Notes under the pieces: generated by a model | What the model saw: the letters and a program-made list of their open reading frames with translations, nothing else | Databases searched by the model: none | What the model was told of the DNA's origin: nothing | NCBI GenBank assembly: GCA_018389105.1 | Contig: JACATO010000086.1 | Coordinates: 1,083,501-1,147,500 of the forward strand | Direction: 5' to 3' | Source: Nautilus pompilius | Taxonomy: Eukaryota; Mollusca; Cephalopoda; Nautilida; Nautilidae | Length of the DNA stretch: 64,000 nt | Translations under genes and position numbers: made by a program | Shown: positions 24,690 to 37,429 of the stretch, in pieces | How positions within the stretch are numbered: position 1 is the stretch's first letter | Layout: each line of letters opens with the position of its first letter

Positions 24690-25290
24690 AGAGAAAATTT
24701 ACACAACACTACTGATTTAATTAATTTTACTTTTAAAAAACAAACTGATTTTAAATTAAAACTGACAAAAATAATGAATGAAAATAGACATCAAAGTAAA
24801 ACTAAAAGAGCTCATTATTTTGTTCCAGAATATCTAAAGAAAGTCCAGCCTTCCTGGATCTATAAACAGGTCACAGCCTGAAAGGTGATAAACCAGCAGA
24901 CAGTACAATATTAATGACATATCGAGAGATAAAAACAATACTGGACACACGAGTGCCTGCTTGTAGGCAGATCAGCGCGAAGGAAGATAGAACGATGGGT
25001 AGCAGATGAGCAGCACAATTTTCAATGACAAAAAGTGACAGATTATTTGGTCAAATCAAGAGAGTTGACAATAAACTGAAAGTTTCAGTGGAGGCAAATT
25101 CATCCTTACTCCGTCTTTAACAACTGATATGAAGAACCAGCAGACTGACCTTGAGTTGCTGTCTTTAATATTTAATGTGATGTAAATATCTTGTAAGATG
25201 GTCTGCTGCTGGTCGTCATCAAAGATGTCTAGTGTTTTCCTTAACACTTCATTCAAACATGGATCCTCACTGACAGCCATAATGGATCAC
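24690..25290 (-). repeat. Inverted duplicate block, copy 1
   Basis: On the minus strand this block is colinear with 40531-41125 on the plus strand over nearly 600 bases, with only scattered substitutions and small indels, clearly closer than the other duplications in this window. The match covers the putative exon, its splice donor and about 450 bases of following non-coding sequence, so the copy was made from DNA and not from spliced RNA. Copy 1 keeps the open frame; copy 2 does not. Confidence 0.85.
25150..25280 (-). CDS. Possible first coding exon of a host gene
   Basis: ATG at 25280 (context CCATTATGGC) opens 43 codons beginning MAVSEDPCLNEVLRKTLDIF and continuing with an acidic, Gln-rich stretch DDDQQQTILQDIYITLNIKD. 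It reaches a strong splice donor, CTCAAG|GTCAGT, at 25150/25149, phase 2. The frame happens to stay open 31 codons past the donor. The peptide looks like an amphipathic helical N-terminus of a cytoplasmic protein and unlike any transposase here; I do not recognise the family. Support for function: copy 2 at 40.5 kb has lost the ATG, has a three-base deletion and a stop, whereas this copy is clean. No downstream exon was identified. Alternative: part of an unrecognised repeat. Confidence 0.45.
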
Positions 25291-28200
25291 AGCAATATTG
25301 ATGTATCCCTTTCACAGTTTTCTACTAATCTACTAAATTAACAAAGGCAATCACGGGTTTATATTCTAGAAAAACTAAAGAGGACATCCTAACCATTCTT
25401 CTTCTTTTAACTTGTCTAACAGAAAGTCTATCAGGTATTTAAAACCAGTTTCTGTAAATCTGCAGATCCTTGTGGTTGTACATGATGCCAGAAATATTTC
25501 TGACATCATCTTTCCTCCACCACATTCAGGATACAACTAATAGATAATCTCAGACCCCTCAGCAGTAGCAAATATGAAACCAAGCATGGAGATCCAGACC
25601 ATCCTCCATTCTGTTCAACAAGATAGACATTAAGTTGTTTTAAAAGAAAACTATACAGATTAAATATTAATTATTTTATAAGCCATCATCACTAAAGCTG
25701 AGGAAATGGGAATATTGGAAATCTGCCCTCTAACTTCTGTAAACTAACGCAATTTTGTGTACAGGGATACAGACAGGGATAATGTGTTTGATGACCTTCT
25801 TTAGCTGTGTTACACTGAGATACTAAACACTTTCTGAGAAACAAAAATTGGTCCAGTTCTCTTATTAACAGTAAACATGACACAGATTTAGTGTCAGCAT
25901 GATAAACTATGGCATATATTTTGTGACTATCTCTTAGCTGCTATAGTTCAACATATGGCACTGGATTGTGGAAATATTTTTTCATATCATTTACTCTTAA
26001 TACAGATCTTTTCCAATTAAAATTCTCAAAAGCAAAGTTAAATTATTTATCATATATAAAAACAATATAGTTAATAATAACAATACAGATAAAAAAAATG
26101 TTTTCTGCAACCTTGGAAATATATAGAAATCCATCAAATATTGCATTACAATTATCCACAATATTTCTGTATACATTTCATTAAATAATTAATTAAAGAT
26201 GAATATTCTTTTAAATATGGTTATGGGAAACAGACAACTTATCACCTTTAAGCCAATATAAAAAAATGATTCTTCATCAAAGTTCATTCTCCAAATATAG
26301 GAATCACCAGGGCCGTGTCCAGGGTAAACACATAATTTAACAGACAACAAGCAGAATTTAAGTCCGAAGAAGTGTGAGATCAGCCAATCGACCAACAAAT
26401 GTTTCTTGGTTGTCTGACCATAATACACGGTCATGTGACCTCTCAGCTGTAGAGAACATTCCACACATACTGAACAAAAAAGAAATGACAACATCCAATG
26501 AAGATAGGTAGACATTAACCTGATTATTCTTAAATCATGGTATTTACATATATATATATATATATATAACTGTAGATGGAGTGTGAAGTATAGATACTAG
26601 AATAAAAGATAACACAGATGATCTCACTTACTAGATGCACCATATAGAATAGAAGACTTAGTAAATTGAAAAAAGTAGATACATTGTGGTAGTGGCACAG
26701 TCCACATAAACTGTAACAAAAGAACACAACCACAATAAGCTGGTGTCTGACAGCAGTACAAAACAGACTTGGATGTTTTAATATGAGAGCCACTCCATTC
26801 AGGCAAAAACAAAGATCACATCATAATTTTGGAGATAATTTTAAGTTGATAGAAATTCTGTAAAAAAATCATAAAATTAGCTTTCCATAAGCCAAAAGAT
26901 TAATGAGTGCAGTTGTTTTATGCCACTAATTAAGACAGTAAAAAATATTCAATGCATACCTTAAATTGTTTTCCATAACAGATGATGCAACTGATTCCTC
27001 CATTACTGAAGGAACCCCTGGAATAGCACAATGAAATCCAATTGTTTGTTTTGTGACCTTGTATTTCTATATCCCATTAATTTTCTTTAGTCAACAGAGT
27101 TTTAATCTTTTAACACAACACCAAACTCTGCCTGTCATTCCACTAATAAAAAACTATTTTATTTAAATCTCATTTTGTTAAGTATTATTAATGATGATTT
27201 AATAAACATGTGATTGAGTTAATGAAATATCACATGTATTAGACAACTTTAACAAAAATATCTTTCTTCAGGAAAGCCTTATTAATATAACTTATTCATG
27301 AAAATGAATTGGACATTATTAGATATTCTTTCTGAAAAGAAAAAAAGCACCATTGTATCTTGTCTTCTTATGACAATTACCAGGTAATAGAAAAATTAAA
27401 CAAATAAAAGTACTGCACCACAACAATAATCATTCAGCTAGAACTTTAACATTGTTTGGTGTTGCACAATTTGCCTAATGGAGATTACCCACTAATTCAA
27501 TTATGACTGGAAGAACAACAGAAGCACTGCTACTTTCCATGGCTTGAGTTCATGTTTGTTGATATGGAGAAAATTAACAACGCGAGAAAACATTCCACTG
27601 ATATAATTAATATTTCAAGAGCTTATTTTAGAAAAATTTTTGATGACTGCTCAGTTTATTTCCTAAGAGAATCTTTGTTCTCTTTCTCTTTGCCTGGAAA
27701 CTTTTACATCATCAAGTTCAGGTATTACAAATCGGATGACAGGGAGCTGACAGCTTTTGAACATTAATTAGAGAAAAATGAACAGAAACTTAGGAAATGA
27801 TAACATTTCTTCTTTGGTTTGAAAACTAGGAAGGGTATAACAAGAATCCAGCACAATAAAATTTAGCAGGAATAAACCAGAATGCTACACTGAATACTGA
27901 TGTCACACAATAAGTTGTTAATAGCTTCAAACAACTAACTGATCAGTCAAGCTTCACTGAATACAGTACAGTACAGTGGAGCATTTTTGCTATCATCTCA
28001 CCTGTCTCCCCACCTGAACATTTTCCTCCAAAAGGCAGAGTAAAATATTTTTTATTTACAGTCTTGACTAACTACAATTCACTCACTCCACTAATACAAA
28101 AACTATACAATAACAGTGTTGCTCTATGTAAGATATACTATTAGCAGAAGTGAAGCAATTCTATCAAGAAAACAATCACACAATTGCTAGGTTTACAGAA

Positions 28201-29539
28201 GATGTAGACAGCTGGAGCAGGAAGCTTTCAAAAATTATACGTAGCCAGCTATATTTGCTAAAAAATGAGAATAGAACCTATTTTTAAAATATTTACGCTG
28301 ACTGCATCACCTACCTACCTGACTCTGACTGAACAAATTGCTTTCTTCTCTCGCACAGCTGTCACTCTGATCCTGCCAGTCCCATTATGCACTATAACCA
28401 AGTGGCATCATAATGTAATAAGCTGCCGGTTCTGTTAAGGAAGATACAAACAACACACGGACTTGGCAGGGCAATCCAGGCAGACACTATATAATTAGTG
28501 AAGAACCATTCTCTCTGTGGCTTTTGTCTAATTTTGTATGAACTATTACTTTGTATAAAATTTTAAACATTTTTAATACATACACTCAAGTGCTGTGCTG
28601 ACCTTTTACAGTTATATCTATTAATCAAATAAGAGTTTGATACTAACCCAGTAATTCCTCTGTAACTGTGCTCACTGTCATTCACACCCATCACATGCAC
28701 CAATGTCTGTTGCAGCCTTATCCTCAGAACCACTTACAATGTTACAAACCAATCCTAAATGTCTGCTGTGGTGGTGCTGCATCCTTCTTTCTTAGTGATT
28801 GTAAATATAAACATCCAGTGATGACCTTTCACCTCTCGTTTTTCTGAAAAGACCAGACCTCAAAATGATATGATGCACGGATTGCCTTCTACTCCCAATG
28901 CTTCCTACCACCTCCAACCTCCCTCAGTCCAGAATCATGTCTACCACCCTAACCTCACACCATAGTTCTTCACTCCAGCCATATTAACCATCCTGCCTAG
29001 TACACACTTACCAAAATACATTTTTCCACCTAGAAAATAAGATTACTTTGGAAAAAACAAACAAATAATACACAGGATATCTAACTAAAACATTAAAAAC
29101 AGACTTGTGTGAAGTTTGTACTACAAAATTAAGATGTCCCAGAGTTTTAGAAAATGTCTCATTCCCAAAATATCGGGTATTGAAAAAAAAAAAGCTTGCT
29201 ACATGAGGAATGTTCAAGGATGGAAGTTTTATTACCCTAATTATATCCAGCTGGGTTTCATCTAAACGACCCTAGTAAAAGTTTTCTTTCCCAAATTCCT
29301 AAATATATACTTCCAATAGTCTTTAGAAAAATGCTTACATAAACAATATAGCAGAGAACATTGCTGAACCATTTTTTCACCTACAGGTTTCTCCCTGACC
29401 AAACTTACCTGTGACAGTGTAATGAATGCTAAGCAAATTCCTTTAAGTTGGCAGCTTCATGCCTAAGGTACCAGCAACATTTCAGACTGTTACTGTACTG
29501 CACAGCTTTCTGTTGCAGAGGTGATTTCCATACCACGTT
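25291..29539. other. 4.2 kb without recognisable genes
   Basis: AT-rich. Contains an (AT)n tract at 26547-26568 and a 108-codon minus-strand ORF (26515-26189) whose product, rich in Leu, Phe and Cys, matches nothing I know. No element ends or RNA genes were recognised. It could include upstream regulatory or 5' UTR sequence of the minus-strand exon at 25280. Confidence 0.45.
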
Positions 29540-31481
29540 ACCCTATTTCACAAGGTCTGCTCAACCATTCCAAGACTATACATACCAACTTAGAACTCAT
29601 GATGCTGGATTTTGTGAAAGCATTTGATACAGTGTCCCACAAACACCTGTGGGTGATCTTGAAAATATGCACTGTATCAGAGATCTTTATTTCCATCATT
29701 AAAGATCTATATCATGAATCTGCAACTGTGTTCACTATCAAAGGAAAGAAGTCAGAATCCATCCCCATCAGATGAGGGGTCAAACAGGGTGATCCCCTCT
29801 CACTGCTGTTGTTTAACATCGTTATCAAGTTTCCTGGTGAGGTTAGGACGCATGGGTTTAGGCTACCGGTTTGGCAATAATAACATCTCACATGCCACAT
29901 ATGCTGATGACTTGTTCCTTGCATTATCATCTCTGGCTGATATGAACCAAATGATCGAGGTCGTTGCTTTTTGCAATCATACTGGACTCAAGACTTAATC
30001 CAAGCAAATACAGAGGATTATCACTTCGACTGTTGGAAAAGGCGTTCATGGTGTGGAAGAAGCCATGTTGGACCATTTGGAAATCGCTGATCTGAATGGT
30101 CGGACCAGACATCATCTTGTGCTATTTGGAGATTAATATCAGCCAATGGACCAATCTGCATCTACCAAAGGAGATTCTGGAGCAATTCGAGATTCAACTG
30201 ACCGCTCTTCAACAGGCTGCCTTGAAGCCTTGCCAAAAGGTGGAGCTTCTCGCTGATTTTCTTCTTCCTAGATGGCATCATAAGCTCGTTCACTGTGAGA
30301 TGTCACCCACTGCTCTTACGTGATGGGATAATTCCGTCGATGCGCATCTTGAGGGGGTTCTACATCTTCCTCAAAGGGCTTCGACACCTTTTCTACACTG
30401 CGACCAGGGATGGTGGATTGGGTATTGCTTGTCTCACTAAATATCAATGTCTGCAGTCTATTGCAGTGGTTGATGATACGCAGGTTCAGGCCGTCCGATG
30501 GCATCTGGACGTTGATGAACAAATACGAAATACCATATTTTTTGCGCACTTGGAAGTCTATGACAATCAGCTGGTGTCATGGCGAAAAAAGGAGTTCAAG
30601 GAATGGATGGCCCTGCTGGTACAGGGTATGGGTGTTGAATGTTTTGCAAATAACCCTCTTGTCAATCGATGGTTGAGAAGATCAGTTAGCATGAAAAAGT
30701 TTGAGTATCCTGCAGCACTCAAACCCCATTTGAATATCTATCCCACACAAGAATCATTTGGACGTGGTCGGACAACGGATAAGACCTGTCTTCGCTATCA
30801 GGTATCTTCAGAGACTCTTAGTCATGTAAGTGGCGTTGGTATATATATCAAGGCCAAAATGATCAGACGACATGACCAGGTCTGCCGAATGTTAATAATA
30901 GAGGCTATATACGACAATGCTGGACTGTCCTTGTAGAACCGGAATACAAGGTGGATGGTCACAGTTTAATGCCAGACTTGGTGGACCCAACAGTACATTT
31001 GGATAATTCTTTGGCATCCCTTCATCAGGGATACAAGAAAAAGTGCTCTAAGTACCAGGCTTTGTGCACGATCTTCAAAAAAACAGTACAATGGATGGAA
31101 CATCAAAATCCATGGGTTTCCTCTCAGATGTCACAGAGGATGGCCTCCGATTCTCGATGTTGTTCTGTGAGATCTTGACATTGACCAATGTAGTTTCACG
31201 CGTTGCTTGGACGAAGAGTGGTGCTCCACACTCTGGATCTTCTGCATCATCATGGAGACTTTTTAGCTTGAACAATTTGACTGTGAGAACATTGCATCAG
31301 TTTGCTTGCCTTTGTTGGCTGTCGTGTTTTCCTGGTATGTGACATGCTCAGATAGGACTTTATATCAGACAGTATCTGTCTGATCCTGGATGGGACATTA
31401 AACCGGAGATGCTCTATCCAGTCTCGGACTTATCAAATGTTTCCTCATGTTGGACGGAATATGGTCACCATATCGGAACCT
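29540..31481 (+). mobile_element. R2-like non-LTR retrotransposon, 5'-truncated
   Basis: A site-specific-type LINE polyprotein in decay. Reverse-transcriptase motifs in order: MMLDFVKAFDTVSHKHL (motif A, about 29600-29650), a stop at 29773, then GVKQGDPLSLLLFNIV (motif B, 29778), frame change, ATYADDLFLALSSL (motif C with the catalytic YADD, about 29900) and NHTGLKT. The 30295-30936 frame covers thumb and linker and ends in the degenerate zinc-knuckle plus RRHDQVCRM (about 30860). This R2-group signature is followed (30926-31180) by VEPEYKVDGHSLMPDLV and SLASLHQGYKKKCSKYQALC, fitting the restriction-like endonuclease. N-terminal zinc-finger/Myb part is absent. The 3' end is near 31481, where a second copy at 4778-4875 also stops. 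Outside rDNA as far as visible. Confidence 0.85.
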
Positions 31482-32600
31482 CATCTCAATTGCAGCTTCT
31501 ATAACATCATTTACACCAAGTAGTTTTTCCATAGTAAACTATAAACAAAGTTAAAGTGAGCATTCTAATATAAAAACCAGAAGTCCCAGATATTATATAC
31601 ATCACCCCAAAACTGGTTATGTATATGAAAACAGGTGACAGAGTGATGCATAATGACAATTTCATTTATGCAAGTTGTATGGACTACTTTATATTTAGCA
31701 TCTGGTCTCCTGTTTTAAAAACAAGAGAATCTGTCTGTCTCCCTTAAAAAACAGTTACCCTGAATATAAGTCATTACTGTTTAATATTTTCATCCACTCA
31801 TCCATAGAATAACTCCACGTTAATTTTCTCTGTCACAGGAAGAGATTTCATGTAAGAATTAAACCTTTAACAAGACAGCAAGCATCTGGTACAAAGGGTA
31901 CAGGGAGAAGCTGAATTAGACATCAGCAGTGAAGAAATGAGAGGGGGATGGTGCTGTCCTGATGCCCCCTATCACCCAACGGAAGAGAGAACTGGTGGAC
32001 CACGTCTGGAGAAATGTTCTTGCTGGTTATCATAACTGAGAGATTATTTCATTCCCATTATTTTCCTTCCACATGATAAACCAGTAGAGATATCTTCTTC
32101 ATCTCTTACAAACCGTAAACAGATTTCTCTCCTTGGCTAGACTCAAGACACTAAACAAACAACAAATAAATCTCATGTTTGTTTCGCTGATTTCATTAAA
32201 TGGCAGAGACGCTAAATAATTTCCTGGTGTTCTGACTTCTAAGCTCAAACAGACTAAATCAGTCAGCCGGTCTGACCGACGGGAAATGCCATCAGTTAAT
32301 TCCCATACTAAGCCACAGGACACCGCCCTCTTAGTTTGATTGGCAGACACAGGTCCTGAAGTACATGATAGGGACCAGATCTGCTTGTCAATGTTGCCCT
32401 TATTTCTGTTATTTTCAGGGTGGAGGAGACAAGTCGCTGGATGTGGATGAATGGAACCAAGTGGTCCCCTGGTAACACCGCTAGTAACAGCAGAGGGCAG
32501 AAGCGGTTTTTGTAACCCGGGTAATTAATTATAAACGGTCCTTCATGTATGAAATCCCTCCTTACGAGCACAGAAGGCATCGGCCTTCTACTTCCCCTAA
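31482..32600. other. Unassigned; minus-strand ORF 32580-32308
   Basis: The 90-codon minus-strand ORF is in slightly more GC-rich sequence downstream of the possible promoter at 32.75 kb, but its product is not recognisable. No repeats identified. Confidence 0.4.
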
Positions 32601-32605
32601 CTCTT

Positions 32606-32790
32606 ATTATCCTCTTTCATCAACTCCTCTTCCTCCATTTACTTTCTCTTTCTGCCTCTCAATTTCTCCCAATTTTTCCTCAGCCTCGGTGCCAGTAAGC
32701 AACCAACAAGCCGCCATTGCTTCCCTCCCCCCCCTCTCTCCCTCCGTCTCTCCGGTCGACGAGATTTCCCTATAATTTTCTATTTATAGA
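32606..32790 (-). promoter_or_regulatory. Possible minus-strand promoter and short leader exon
   Basis: On the minus strand a TATAAATAG box (32790-32782) lies about 70 bases before ATG at 32717 in a good context (AAGCAATGGCGG). A purine-rich, locally GC-richer stretch lies between. The ATG opens 36 codons (MAACWLLTGTEAEEKLGEIE...) to a TAA, with a possible splice donor GAGAAA|GTAAAT after codon 25. This composition stands out from the AT-rich surroundings and resembles a 5' gene end, which could feed the exon at 25280 by splicing. There is no homology or transcript evidence; simple pyrimidine-rich sequence is the alternative. Confidence 0.25.
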
Positions 32791-33332
32791 TTTGTTTTTT
32801 AAATCTTTCACATATAAACTTTATCAATCAATTTCTTATGACCAGTTTAAATAATACATTGAAATCTAAATAAAAAAAAAAAGTGTTTAGCAAATGAACA
32901 GGGGAAGTAAACTTACTCACCAGGTGGCGTTCACCCTGTTTTTCAACAAAAACACGTGCTCCTTCCTCTAGCGGTTTTTTCTTGTGAATAAAATGAATAT
33001 TGAAAATTTAATTTATCAAAATTAGTTTAAAGAAAATTGGAAAGTGTACTATTAATATAACAACCTGCTGTAAGCTGTATAAAGCTTGGAGGTCCCTTGT
33101 TAAAAAATTACACCAAAAGGTCTCACAAAAATTGAAAACATATATGCCTTTTAATTATCTAATAGCAAGGCATTTAAAGTGAAAAGTACAAATTATTTTC
33201 AAATGAATGCATTTACTGATTACATATCTATCGTTTGTTTGGCTTGATCTCTATCACAGATTATAATATAGTATACCCTGGAAACAATACTTAAATGTCA
33301 TTTTTAAAATAATTTTAACACATTAATATATA

Positions 33333-33570
33333 CAGGGTGTCCGTAAAGTTACTATACAGTCTTACAAGTTACTGGTCGTTGTTTCAATGCCGGTACGATG
33401 ACATTTCTCAGTTTGTCCAGGTACCTTTCTCCTGTAACAGTTCCGTCGAAGAACTGTGGACCCACAATTCCATCAGACGATATTCCTGCCCAGACAGTTA
33501 TTCCAGGCTGGTTCAATTGGGACGTGATCGTAAACTGGTAAGACTGTATAGTAACTTTACGGACACCCTG
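33333..33570 (-). mobile_element. Tc1/mariner deletion derivative with perfect TIRs
   Basis: A 238-bp element whose first and last 33 bases are exact inverted repeats starting CAGGGTGTCCGTAAAGTTAC, flanked by TA (33331-33332, 33571-33572). The interior, read on the minus strand, encodes a fragment of a mariner-superfamily transposase: GITVWAGISSDGIVGPQFFD then GTVTGERYLDKLRNVIVPAL, which in relatives lies between the first and second catalytic Asp. It is therefore an internally deleted copy of an autonomous element. Perfect TIRs suggest recent movement. Not the same family as the CGAGGTCTGTC mariners here. Confidence 0.93.
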
Positions 33571-33664
33571 TATATACAAAATGCTGACAAAATAAGTAAT
33601 CAGGATCACTTGTATTAATATGAGTAATAATGAACTTGTTCGCAAAATCAGAAAAATGATATCA

Positions 33665-33925
33665 GATACAAGTTAAAACATTCTCTTTCTTGATTTCCCA
33701 AAAGCAAATTCATGAATTGTGTCCTCAAATGGAATGCTACACAGCTTATCACTTTCTATGCACATAATGCTAAGTGCAGACAGTTTTTCTTTAGACATGG
33801 CTGCTCTCAGTTCATTTTTGATTCTCTTTAGCTGTGAAAATTACCTTTCTCCTGATCCTGAACAATTTGTTACCATCAGACATAAGAATAGTCATAATAT
33901 TGCTTCCACATTAGAGAACACTAGA
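33665..33925 (-). pseudogene. hAT C-terminal dimerisation domain (ZMYM1/TTF type)
   Basis: Read on the minus strand from about 33888: CSGSGER, one stop, then FSQLKRIKNELRAAMSKEKL, SALSIMCIESDKL and FEDTIHEFA. In the ZMYM1-like hAT group the C-terminus reads (A)ERSFSKLKLIKNYLRSTMSQERLSxLAxLSIE, so the match is along the whole domain, ending with a basic tail GKSRKRMF and a stop near 33674. No more of the element was found upstream; it is an orphan tail with one in-frame stop. Confidence 0.82.
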
Positions 33926-34734
33926 TGAATAAAACATCATAAGACAATTAAACATAATTATACATTATTATTAAACTTAAATTATGTGATGATTGAATTA
34001 ACTGAACAAAATTATAGTATAAAATATAAGGTTATAGCCTATTGATTTACAAGTTTATTTATTACTATGCTAAACTCGGAAACAGTTTCTTCAGTATACC
34101 TTTTAAGTAAATTTATAAGTAAATAAAGTATAATAAAACATATCATGAATGAAAAGCCTACCCTCCAAAAATTCATGTAAAATAACATATGTCAATGCTA
34201 TTATGACAGTGTTCCATCTTGTGAACATCATATAAATAAATGTAACTATAATAAAACGTTAATATTTTAGATTTTCTTGCTATCTATTCAAATAGCATTA
34301 TAAAAGAAAGTTAAACACTAAATTTAAATTATCTAACTTAATTAGTAAAATAAATATATGGAAATAAACTTACATTGTTGTTTTCACAGCCGCAGCAAAA
34401 TGTATACTAATATTATGTACAACAATATAAAGATAGAGAAGGTTCATGCTCTCAATATTTTTATACATCTGCCAGACGTATAATGCATGGTGTTCCTGAT
34501 CTACTCGCACTGACAATTAAATTACATTAAAAAATATAAAGGTTTCTGAAATGGAACACTGCTGCAGAAAGGGTTAATGGCAATTTTTTGTCATGATGGT
34601 TTCTTGCACCAAGGTATCAGTTCTTTAGGCCTCATTCACACATTTTTACACGTCTTCTCACATTTTTGAGGCCCTAAGCTGTAGCTTGTTTAGCTTATGC
34701 CTAAATCCAGCACCGCTCCTTTGTCTCCTGCTGT
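33926..34734. other. Unassigned AT-rich sequence
   Basis: No ORF, inverted repeat or known motif noticed. Confidence 0.5.
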
Positions 34735-36980
34735 GGACAATGTTCAAGTATTTTTACCGATCATCTTTGGACAGGTTAATATCTATAAACAATAACCGAT
34801 TGATGAAGATATATGTCACTTAACCATGGAATTAAAATGGGAAGATGCTTTTTGAGGCTGTAGGACTGTCAAAGGAGGAAACCTCATCAGGACCACAAAC
34901 AAAATCAGCAGATAATCGTCACTAATTAAACTGAAAATCTTTAAATAAGCATTTGTAATATAGGGGAGCAAAAAAGTTACCTAAAATTAAACTAACAAAA
35001 CAAAATTTCTTGAAAGCAGCTTTTTTAAAAAGTTTTTTTCACTTGAGGCAGACTAAATATACTGAGAAAATTTTTCTGCACACACTGGGGACAGTCTTCT
35101 CAGAAAGACAGTTTTTCAGAAGTATACATGTAGGTAAATGATTGCAAAAAGTTTCAAGAACATAGTTTCATTAGGTTTTGCAATATTCCAGTGTGAAAAT
35201 CACTCAAAATACGTTAGGAAATTAAAATTTTTGAACGCTGCCCACGTTTAAATGATCATCAGTCATTCTGACTGAAATAATTAGGTTGTTGTATTGAAAA
35301 AGGGCTTGTGGTCTAGTACTATATAGCAACTTAAAGTTAGGAGAAAAGAGATAGTGATGGTGAAGGAGGTTTAAGTGGCATGGAAAGACCCAGGTTTAAA
35401 AATTGGCACAGTTTGTAAATTTTAATATGACAGCATGATGTTAATTATATAATTTTTGAAAGCATACAAATTTTACCATTTTTCTTATCATTTGCCATTT
35501 TCAAACCAAATAAGCAGTCATAAGATGTATTTATAATTTTAAAAATTCTATTTTATACTGCAATTATCCAGCAGTCTTATAAAAAAATGATAAGATTAAT
35601 TTAAATTTAAATTAATTATCATTAAGTATCTGAATACTAAAATATTTCTATATAGTTCATATTAAAGAGGAATTGATGTGAAAAACATAACTTGTTTATT
35701 AACTTTTAATAAAAACTAAGTAATTGATATTACTAATAAACAACACAAATCAAGACTCAATCATTAACCATTAAGACTTAAGTACAAGAAAGCCTTAGAC
35801 CAGAAGTTAGTATTCTAATTAGGAAAGACTAACTCATTTATAGTCACTAACCATGTTTAGGTATGGCATCCATCTACCATTTCATTGGCATTTTAATAAA
35901 TAATAATATGGCATGTGATATAGAAAAAAATCTCTTTAGAAGGAGATGAGATTATTCCACACTGATGTAATAAATATGAAAATGGTAGATTAATATTTAC
36001 TGTATAATAAAACAAATTTATGTAGCAGACATCACTGTATAAGGATCTTATGTGCTTAGTGACTGCTGCTGCTGTTAGTATTGAACACTCACAATGTCAT
36101 CATCTATCACACAGATGTTTCTTCAATGGCAGAACTCTTGCATGAATTGTTTAGCAGTAATGGCTTGCATTGCACCATCCACACATACCTGTGGTCCAGT
36201 GGCAGGTGTTAAGGAGGTAGAATGTTCTCACTAGAACTTTTCAGTTTCAGATGTGTGGCCACATGTCCAGCTAGTGAAGAGAGAGAAGAAACCATGATGC
36301 TAGGAAGGTCCAACAAACCAAGTTGGTCTTGACTAGTCCAGCAGCCATTTGCAGTGGCCCTGTTATCATTCATTATAATATCTGCAGCAAATATTAAATA
36401 GGAAGTCAACTTCAAGTTTTAAGATATTTAGAAAGAGACACATAGTAGTAATTGTAATATATGCAAGCACCTGTATTATCATTTTACCTGACAGTTATTT
36501 GCAAACACACTGGGTGAAATTCTTCAAATCATTGAGACTAGATAGTGTAAACTGGTGAGAGTTTACCTTACCTCAAATGTAAACACTAAACCCAGCCAAT
36601 ATTCAAGACATTCATATTTGTCATCAGAAGGTTTCTATTGAACTTATCTACTATATCAAACTATTTGATGCAGGAGCCATTGCACAGTACATGGTCTGAT
36701 GCTACAATAGCTGAAAGAGATTGTTGTTAATGGTTACTGTTATTTGGATGCAACCATTGTGCATGTATAGATATTTGCCAAATGGTAGCAGGCAGTTGTC
36801 ATGTGCTACATGAAAAACACACAGCCCCCAACCTAAGTAACCCACCTTAAACCCATAATAATGGCTAAATATGTAAATCATGGATTAAAAAAACAAACAA
36901 CAAGAGTACATTGAAAATTTCACAAAACAATTAAAAAGTAAGACAGTAGCCTAAACTACTGCTTGGTTCCAGGGGAAATT
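34735..36980. repeat. Large duplicated block S1, copy A
   Basis: Matches 53425-55000 (copy B) over 34735-35670 and again over 36570-36760, and matches 62820-63500 (copy C) over 36190-36950, all in the same orientation. Shared landmarks include GATCATCTTTG, GAGGCTGTAGGACTG, AATTATTAAGTATCTGAATAC-type sequence, TCAGAAGGTTT and ACCTCAAATGTAAACACTAAA. No coding content. Divergence is moderate with many small indels, so the duplication is old. Confidence 0.8.
36195..36375 (-). repeat. SINE copy shared by blocks A and C
   Basis: Corresponds to 62830-63025: shared ACTAGAACT, TTCAGTTTCAGATGTGTGGC-type body and GTCCAACAA. The tRNA-like head present in the 63-kb copy is partly deleted here. Same position within block S1 in both copies. 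Confidence 0.6.
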
Positions 36981-37429
36981 GAATAAGGCTAAGAAATTGA
37001 CCACTTGAGGTCAGTTCACTCACCGGACCTTAAACTTTCTACATATCTGCACTTATTATATGCTAATGCAACACATTTTTAAATGGGCCATACCAATATG
37101 CACCTGGATCTCAGATAAGGTGTGGTTGTTTCTTAACTTTTCTACTTTCAACTAGTTTGATTGGTTTTGTTTTTTTTCCACTTTAAAGATGACATCTTCA
37201 TAGATTTTTGTTCAATCTTGAATATATAATGAGGTCATTCATTGTCACCATGAATTAGGGCAGAGATCGCTCGGGGTGCCATGTGAATAAATGTTCAAAA
37301 GTGATTATTAGCTTTAAATAGTAGTAATAATAATAATCATAAAAAATGTACAAAGATATTTTATTTTAGGCTGATAGTGCTTAGGAAATAAATATAAGGT
37401 GTATTTATAAAAAAAATATATATTAGGAA

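Noticed and set aside
26189-26515. 108-codon minus-strand ORF as a gene
   Set aside because: Composition is that of AT-rich read-through (Phe, Leu, Ile, Cys), no homology recognised, no splice or start context support.
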